From positions 1-64,000 of the forward strand of contig MEFD01000023.1 in assembly GCA_001724995.1 (NCBI GenBank): a DNA stretch of 64,000 nt. The letters are read 5' to 3'. Below the pieces are notes generated by a model. It saw only the letters and a list, made by a program, of their open reading frames with translations. It was not told the DNA's origin and searched no databases. This DNA comes from Rubrivivax sp. SCN 71-131 (lineage in GTDB: Bacteria; Pseudomonadota; Gammaproteobacteria; Burkholderiales; Burkholderiaceae_C). Below are positions 60,264-64,000 of the stretch, in pieces (the first letter of the stretch is position 1; each line of letters starts with the position of its first letter). Both the position numbers and the translations under genes were made by a program.

Positions 60264-61406
60264 TCAACGCTCGAGCCGGATGACGCGCCCGTCCGGGCTG
60301 TCGGTGAGCACGTAGAGCCAGCCGTCCGGGCCCTGGCGTACGTCGCGGATGCGCTCGTTCAGTCGGGTCAGCAGTTGCTGCTCGCCGACCACGCGGCGCC
60401 CTTGCAGCGTCAGGCGGTGCAGCGCCTGGCCGCGCAGCGCGCCGATGAAGAGGCTGCCCTTCCAGCCCGGGTAGCGCTCGCTGGTGAGAAAGGCCATGCC
60501 GCTCGGGGCGATCGAGATCGGCGTCCAGGTCTTCAGGGGCTGCTCGAAGCCGGGTCTGGGGCCCTCTTCGCCGATGCGGGTGCCGATGCCGTAGTTGCGG
60601 CCGAAGGTCAGCAGCGGCCAGCCGTAGTTGCGCCCACCCTCGACGACGTTGATCTCGTCGCCGCCCTGGGGGCCATGCTCGCTCGCCCACAGTTCGCCGG
60701 TCTCGGGGTGCAGCGCGGCGCCCTGGACGTTGCGGTGGCCCAGGCTCCAGATTTCGGCGGCCGCACCGGGCCGGCCGACGAAGGGGTTGTCGGCCGGCAC
60801 ACGGCCGTCGGCCTCGATGCGCACGATCTTGCCGAGATGGTTGGTCAGGTCCTGCGCGTCGGCCTTGCGCGAGAAGCGGTCGCCCAGCGTCACGAACAGG
60901 CGTCCGTCGCGCGCGAACACGAGCCGGCCGCCGCAGTGCTGGCTGCTCGCCACTTTGGGCTGCTGGCGAAAGAGCAGCTGCACCTCGTCGACGCGGCCGT
61001 CTTGCAGCCGCCCGCGCGCCACTGCCGTGCTGTTGCCGCCCTCGCCCGCCTCGGCGTAGCTCCAGTAGACGCGCCGGTTCTCGGCGAACCGGGGATCGAG
61101 CACGACGTCCAGCAGCCCGCACTGGCCGCTGGCCGCCACCGTTGGCAGACCGGCCACGGGCGGCGAGACCTGCCCCGCTGCGTCGACGATGCGCAGCCGC
61201 CCGGCGCGCTCGGTGACGAGCATGCGACCGTCCGGCAGGAAAGCCAGAGACCAGGGATGGTCCAGGCCGCGCGCCACGTCAACCGGGCGCAGCGTCTGCG
61301 CCTGGGCCGCCATTGATGCCGCCAGCGATGCCGCCATCGACAGCACCGTCAGCACCGCCGCACGCCCCAGCGCGGCCAGGGGCAGCGCCCGCTTCGTCAT
61401 CTTCAT
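60264..61406 (-). CDS. PQQ-dependent soluble aldose sugar dehydrogenase (YliI-like)
   Basis: The 380-residue protein has a signal peptide (AVLTVLSMAASLAASMAAQA) and a six-bladed propeller with DHPWSLAFLPDGRMLVTERAGRLR, RQQPKVASSQHCGGRLVF (catalytic His region), LGDRFSRKADAQD, GHRNVQGAALHPETGELWASEHGPQGGDEIN and GWPLLTFGRNY. This matches periplasmic aldose sugar dehydrogenases such as YliI. ATG 61406 and ATG 61400 are both possible. No pqq genes are in the window. It is divergent from the SDR gene. Confidence 0.9.
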   Translation of the reverse strand: MKMTKRALPLAALGRAAVLTVLSMAASLAASMAAQAQTLRPVDVARGLDHPWSLAFLPDGRMLVTERAGRLRIVDAAGQVSPPVAGLPTVAASGQCGLLDVVLDPRFAENRRVYWSYAEAGEGGNSTAVARGRLQDGRVDEVQLLFRQQPKVASSQHCGGRLVFARDGRLFVTLGDRFSRKADAQDLTNHLGKIVRIEADGRVPADNPFVGRPGAAAEIWSLGHRNVQGAALHPETGELWASEHGPQGGDEINVVEGGRNYGWPLLTFGRNYGIGTRIGEEGPRPGFEQPLKTWTPISIAPSGMAFLTSERYPGWKGSLFIGALRGQALHRLTLQGRRVVGEQQLLTRLNERIRDVRQGPDGWLYVLTDSPDGRVIRLER

Positions 61407-61555
61407 GGCGCATCATCTTGCCCGAAGCGGGCGCGCAGCGGGTGGGGGCGATCGCGGGAGCCCGTCGTCAGGCTGGTGCACGGTTCCCGGCCGAAGATGC
61501 TCGCGTCGACCGCGCTCCCGCCGTCGGCTCCATCCATCACCCAGGAGGTCCCATC

Positions 61556-62305
61556 ATGCTGAAGGACAAGGTCGCCATCGTCACCGGAGCCGGCTCGGGC
61601 ATCGGCCGCGCCGTGGCGCTGGCCTATGCGCGCGAAGGCGCGGCCGTACTCGTTTCGGACCTCACCGCCCCCGGCGGCGAGGAGACGGTGGCGCAGATCC
61701 GCGCGGCCGGCGGCACGGCGAGTTTCTTCGCCGCCGACGTGGCCGACCCGGCGGCCTGCGAGGCACTGGCGGCCGCCGCCGTCGAGCGCTACGGACGGCT
61801 CGACATCGCTTGCAACAACGCCGGCATCGGTGGTGAGGCGGCGCCCACCGGCGACTACTCGATCGACGGCTGGCGCCAGGTCCTCGACATCAACCTGAAC
61901 GGCGTCTTCTACTGCATGAAGGCGCAGATCCCGCGCATGCTCGAGGGCGGCGGCGGCGCCATCGTCAACATGGCCTCCATCCTCGGCGCCGTGGGCTTTG
62001 CCACGGCGCCGGCCTACGTCGCCGCCAAGCACGGCGTGCTCGGCCTGACCAAGACCGCGGCCCAGGAATACGCCGCGCAAGGCCTGCGCGTCAACGCCGT
62101 CGGCCCGGGCTTCATCCACACGCCACTGATCTCGGGCCTCGAAGCGGACGCGGCGACGAACGCCATGCTCGTCTCGCTGCACCCGATCGGGCGTCTCGGC
62201 CGGGCCGAGGAAGTCGCCGAGCTGACGCTGTGGCTGAGCTCGCCCGCGGCCTCCTTCGTCACCGGCGCCTACGTGCCGGTGGACGGCGGCTACCTGACAC
62301 GCTGA
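61556..62305 (+). CDS. Short-chain dehydrogenase/reductase
   Basis: The 249-residue classical SDR has TGAGSGIG (NAD(P) binding, residues 11-18), NNAG, catalytic Ser in MASILG and YVAAK (Tyr and Lys), and a C-terminal PVDGGYLTR. An acidic Asp after beta-2 (VSDLT) suggests NAD preference. The substrate is unknown. Strong AGGAGG lies about 8 nt before the ATG. It is convergent with the Bug-type protein gene. Confidence 0.93.
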   Translation: MLKDKVAIVTGAGSGIGRAVALAYAREGAAVLVSDLTAPGGEETVAQIRAAGGTASFFAADVADPAACEALAAAAVERYGRLDIACNNAGIGGEAAPTGDYSIDGWRQVLDINLNGVFYCMKAQIPRMLEGGGGAIVNMASILGAVGFATAPAYVAAKHGVLGLTKTAAQEYAAQGLRVNAVGPGFIHTPLISGLEADAATNAMLVSLHPIGRLGRAEEVAELTLWLSSPAASFVTGAYVPVDGGYLTR

Positions 62306-62327
62306 CGCAGGACGGGGAGAAGGCGTT

Positions 62328-63332
62328 TCAGTTGCTGGCCTTGAACCCCGTCGCGCGCACCACTTCGGCCCAGCGCGCCGTCTCCGCCGCGATCGAGCGC
62401 GCGAAGGCCTCGCCGTGCTCGCTCGAGACGTCGAAGCCCTGCTCCTCGAGCTTGGCGCGGTAGCGCGGATCGGCCTGCACCTTGTTGGCCGCCGCCTGGA
62501 TCTTCTCGAGGACGGCAGGCGGCGTCGCCGTCGGCGCGAACAGGCCGAACCAGATTGTCGAGCTCAGGTCCTTGTGGCCCAGCTCGGCCAGCGTGGGCAA
62601 CTGCGGCAGGTAGCGCGAGCGCTGCTCGCTCGTCACCGCGATCGCCTGGAGCTTGCCGGCGGCGATGTGCTGCAGCGTCGTCTGCAGCTGCGAGAAGCCC
62701 AGCGGCACCTGCCCACCCAGAAGATCCTGCACCTGCGGTGCCGAGCCCTTGTAGGGCACGTGCGTCATATCGAGCTTGAACCGCTCGTTGAGCTGGAAGC
62801 CCAGGAACTGGGAAGGCGTGCCCGGACTGAACGACGCGTACGAGACCTTGCCCGGATGGGCCTTGACCCACTGCACCAGGTCGGCGAGCGTGCGCGCGGG
62901 CACGGACGGGTGGGTGACCAGCACCAGCGGCGCCTCCACGCCCTTGGCGATCGGCCTGAAGTCGGACTGCTTCCAGCGCAGGTTCGCGTAGGCCGAGGGG
63001 TTGACCGTCATCATGCCCGCGGTGCTGATCCAGAACATGTGGCCGTCGGCCGGCGCCTTGAGCACGTATTCCGCGCTGATGTTGCCGTTGGCGCCGGCCT
63101 TGTTCTCGATGATGAAGGTGCCGCCAGTCAGCTCGCCCAGGTGCTGCGCGAGCGCGCGCGCGTAGGCGTCGATCGCCCCGCCTGCGGGTACGCCGACCAC
63201 CAGCGTCACCGGCCTGGAAGGCCATGCCGCGGGCTGCGCATGCAGCAACGGCGGCAGCGCCAGGGCACCGGCAAGCGCCGCCCATGAGAGCAGCCGCCGG
63301 CGTGCCATCTGCCTTTTCCTTGCCCTAGCCAT
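62328..63332 (-). CDS. Bug-family (TctC-like) tripartite tricarboxylate transporter substrate-binding protein
   Basis: The 334-residue periplasmic binding protein has a signal (RRRLLSWAALAGALALPPLLHAQ) and Bug signatures: WPSRPVTLVVGVPAGGAIDAYAR, IENKAGANGNISAEYV and DMTHVPYKGSAPQVQDLLGGQV. It binds carboxylates or other small solutes for Tct-type permeases. Its cognate TctAB pair could be the one at 28.3-30.3 kb, but Bug proteins are often orphan in Burkholderiales. ATG 63332 is chosen; ATG 63308 is possible. Confidence 0.92.
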   Translation of the reverse strand: MARARKRQMARRRLLSWAALAGALALPPLLHAQPAAWPSRPVTLVVGVPAGGAIDAYARALAQHLGELTGGTFIIENKAGANGNISAEYVLKAPADGHMFWISTAGMMTVNPSAYANLRWKQSDFRPIAKGVEAPLVLVTHPSVPARTLADLVQWVKAHPGKVSYASFSPGTPSQFLGFQLNERFKLDMTHVPYKGSAPQVQDLLGGQVPLGFSQLQTTLQHIAAGKLQAIAVTSEQRSRYLPQLPTLAELGHKDLSSTIWFGLFAPTATPPAVLEKIQAAANKVQADPRYRAKLEEQGFDVSSEHGEAFARSIAAETARWAEVVRATGFKASN

Positions 63333-63477
63333 GATCGAGTCTCCGAAGCGTGTGCGGGGTTGAGCAGGAAGCCTAGCGCAAGCCGCGCGTTGCGGCATGG
63401 GTGAACACGGCAAGTCCCTGGGTGGGGCCCGGGCCGCCTCGGCGCGACGGTGCACGCGCGGCCCGTGCCTCTGGCTC

Positions 63478-64000
63478 TCAGGCCAGCGCCTGCACCACCA
63501 TCTGCACGCGCCTCTGCCCGTTCCACTCGTCCACCGAGAGCCGGTAGACGAGTTGCGCGCGCTCGGGCAAGGGCTCGACGCGGCCGAACCAGATCGCCTC
63601 GCGCGCGCTGCCGTCCGGCGTACGCAGGCGCAGCTTGAGGTGCTTCTCGCCGACGAGGCGCTGCTGCAGCACCTGCACTTCATCGAGGAAGAGCGGCGCC
63701 TCGAAGCCCTGGCCCCAGACCTGCGCCTCGAGCAGCGCCGCCGTCTCGGCGTTGAACCACTCGAGCGGCAAGGGCCCGTCGGTCGGCAGCGTGCGCATGA
63801 GCGTCGCGGCATCCAGCCACTCCGCGGCGACCTGCACCAGCGCCGCGGCGAAGGCCTCGAAGCCTTCGGCCTCGACGGTCGCGCCCGCGGCCATGGCGTG
63901 GCCGCCGAAGCGCAGCAGCAGGCCCGGATGGCGCTTGGCGACGAGGTCCAGTGCGTCGCGCAGGTGAAAGCCCGGGATCGACCGGCCCGAGCCCTTGAGG
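63478..64000 (-). CDS. recJ: Single-stranded-DNA-specific exonuclease RecJ, C-terminal part (5' end beyond window)
   Basis: The visible 173 residues read SGRSIPGFHLRDALDLVAKR and LLLRFGGHAMAAG, the RecJ DHHA1 substrate-binding motif, then an OB-fold C-terminus with EWFNAETAALLEA and LKLRLRTPDG. RecJ is the 5'-to-3' exonuclease of RecF-type recombination and mismatch repair. The stop at 63478 is natural. The start lies off the right edge. Confidence 0.95.
   Translation of the reverse strand, partial: LKGSGRSIPGFHLRDALDLVAKRHPGLLLRFGGHAMAAGATVEAEGFEAFAAALVQVAAEWLDAATLMRTLPTDGPLPLEWFNAETAALLEAQVWGQGFEAPLFLDEVQVLQQRLVGEKHLKLRLRTPDGSAREAIWFGRVEPLPERAQLVYRLSVDEWNGQRRVQMVVQALA

Noticed and set aside
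1..64000. CRISPR arrays, rRNA, tRNA, insertion sequences or prophage genes
   Set aside because: No regularly spaced repeats, tRNA T-loop motifs in a cloverleaf context, or transposase/integrase motifs were seen; tRNA detection by eye is not exhaustive.

Overview
This is a gene-dense, high-GC chromosomal window (by eye around 70% GC). It looks like a betaproteobacterium of the order Burkholderiales, probably near the Rubrivivax/Leptothrix/Comamonadaceae lineages. That placement rests on gene order and family resemblance (dapA-bamC, gmk-rpoZ-spoT-greB, Bug/Tct transporters, CoaBC-Dut), not on a database search. I see no rRNA, tRNA, CRISPR array, transposase or prophage.

Layout. 1-4112: azoreductase end with a divergent LysR regulator, then a Cd/Zn/Pb-type P-ATPase with a divergent MerR/CadR regulator and a MerR-type stretched promoter. 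4149-16991: parE; an apparently 5'-truncated PrsT-like TPR gene; GST; dadA; an MFS transporter; an alpha/beta hydrolase; a small membrane protein with a methyltransferase; dapA-bamC closed by a perfect terminator; a small Ala-rich lipoprotein behind a conspicuous dyad promoter; a hypothetical gene. 17033-26258: SlyD-type FKBP, dut-coaBC, a SEC-C protein, ccoG, gmk-rpoZ-spoT, greB and a queuosine-precursor transporter. 26394-38564: FAD hydroxylase, tctBA, a tatD / spermidine-synthase-like / GspE-like operon, an S1C protease, MoxR-DUF58-VWA, and a DUF1330 protein.

38598-59867 is the most distinctive part. A leftward operon encodes DUF1329, DUF1302, an MMPL/RND transporter, an aldehyde dehydrogenase and a YCF48-like propeller. 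Next come two AraC regulators flanking an APC permease, then a rightward operon for periplasmic quinohemoprotein amine dehydrogenase (QHNDH): diheme alpha subunit QhpA, radical-SAM maturase QhpD, the gamma subunit QhpC that carries the CTQ cofactor, beta propeller QhpB, ABC exporter QhpF and subtilisin-like protease QhpE. The flavoprotein monooxygenase QhpG, which hydroxylates the cofactor tryptophan in Paracoccus, is not in the window. Between qhpB and qhpF sit two translationally coupled U32-family genes whose cysteine patterns resemble UbiV and UbiU, the O2-independent ubiquinone hydroxylation proteins. My leading hypothesis is that this pair performs O2-independent tryptophan hydroxylation during CTQ formation.

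The two large operons also share a 46-bp promoter block (CTTGATCTA, CTTGCCG and GGGAT at identical spacing), suggesting co-regulation. QHNDH would oxidise amines in the periplasm and the aldehyde dehydrogenase would oxidise the resulting aldehydes, while the DUF1302/DUF1329/RND envelope module would have a linked but unknown role. 59973-64000 holds a FmdB-type zinc ribbon, a PQQ-type sugar dehydrogenase, an SDR, a Bug-type solute-binding protein and the 3' end of recJ.
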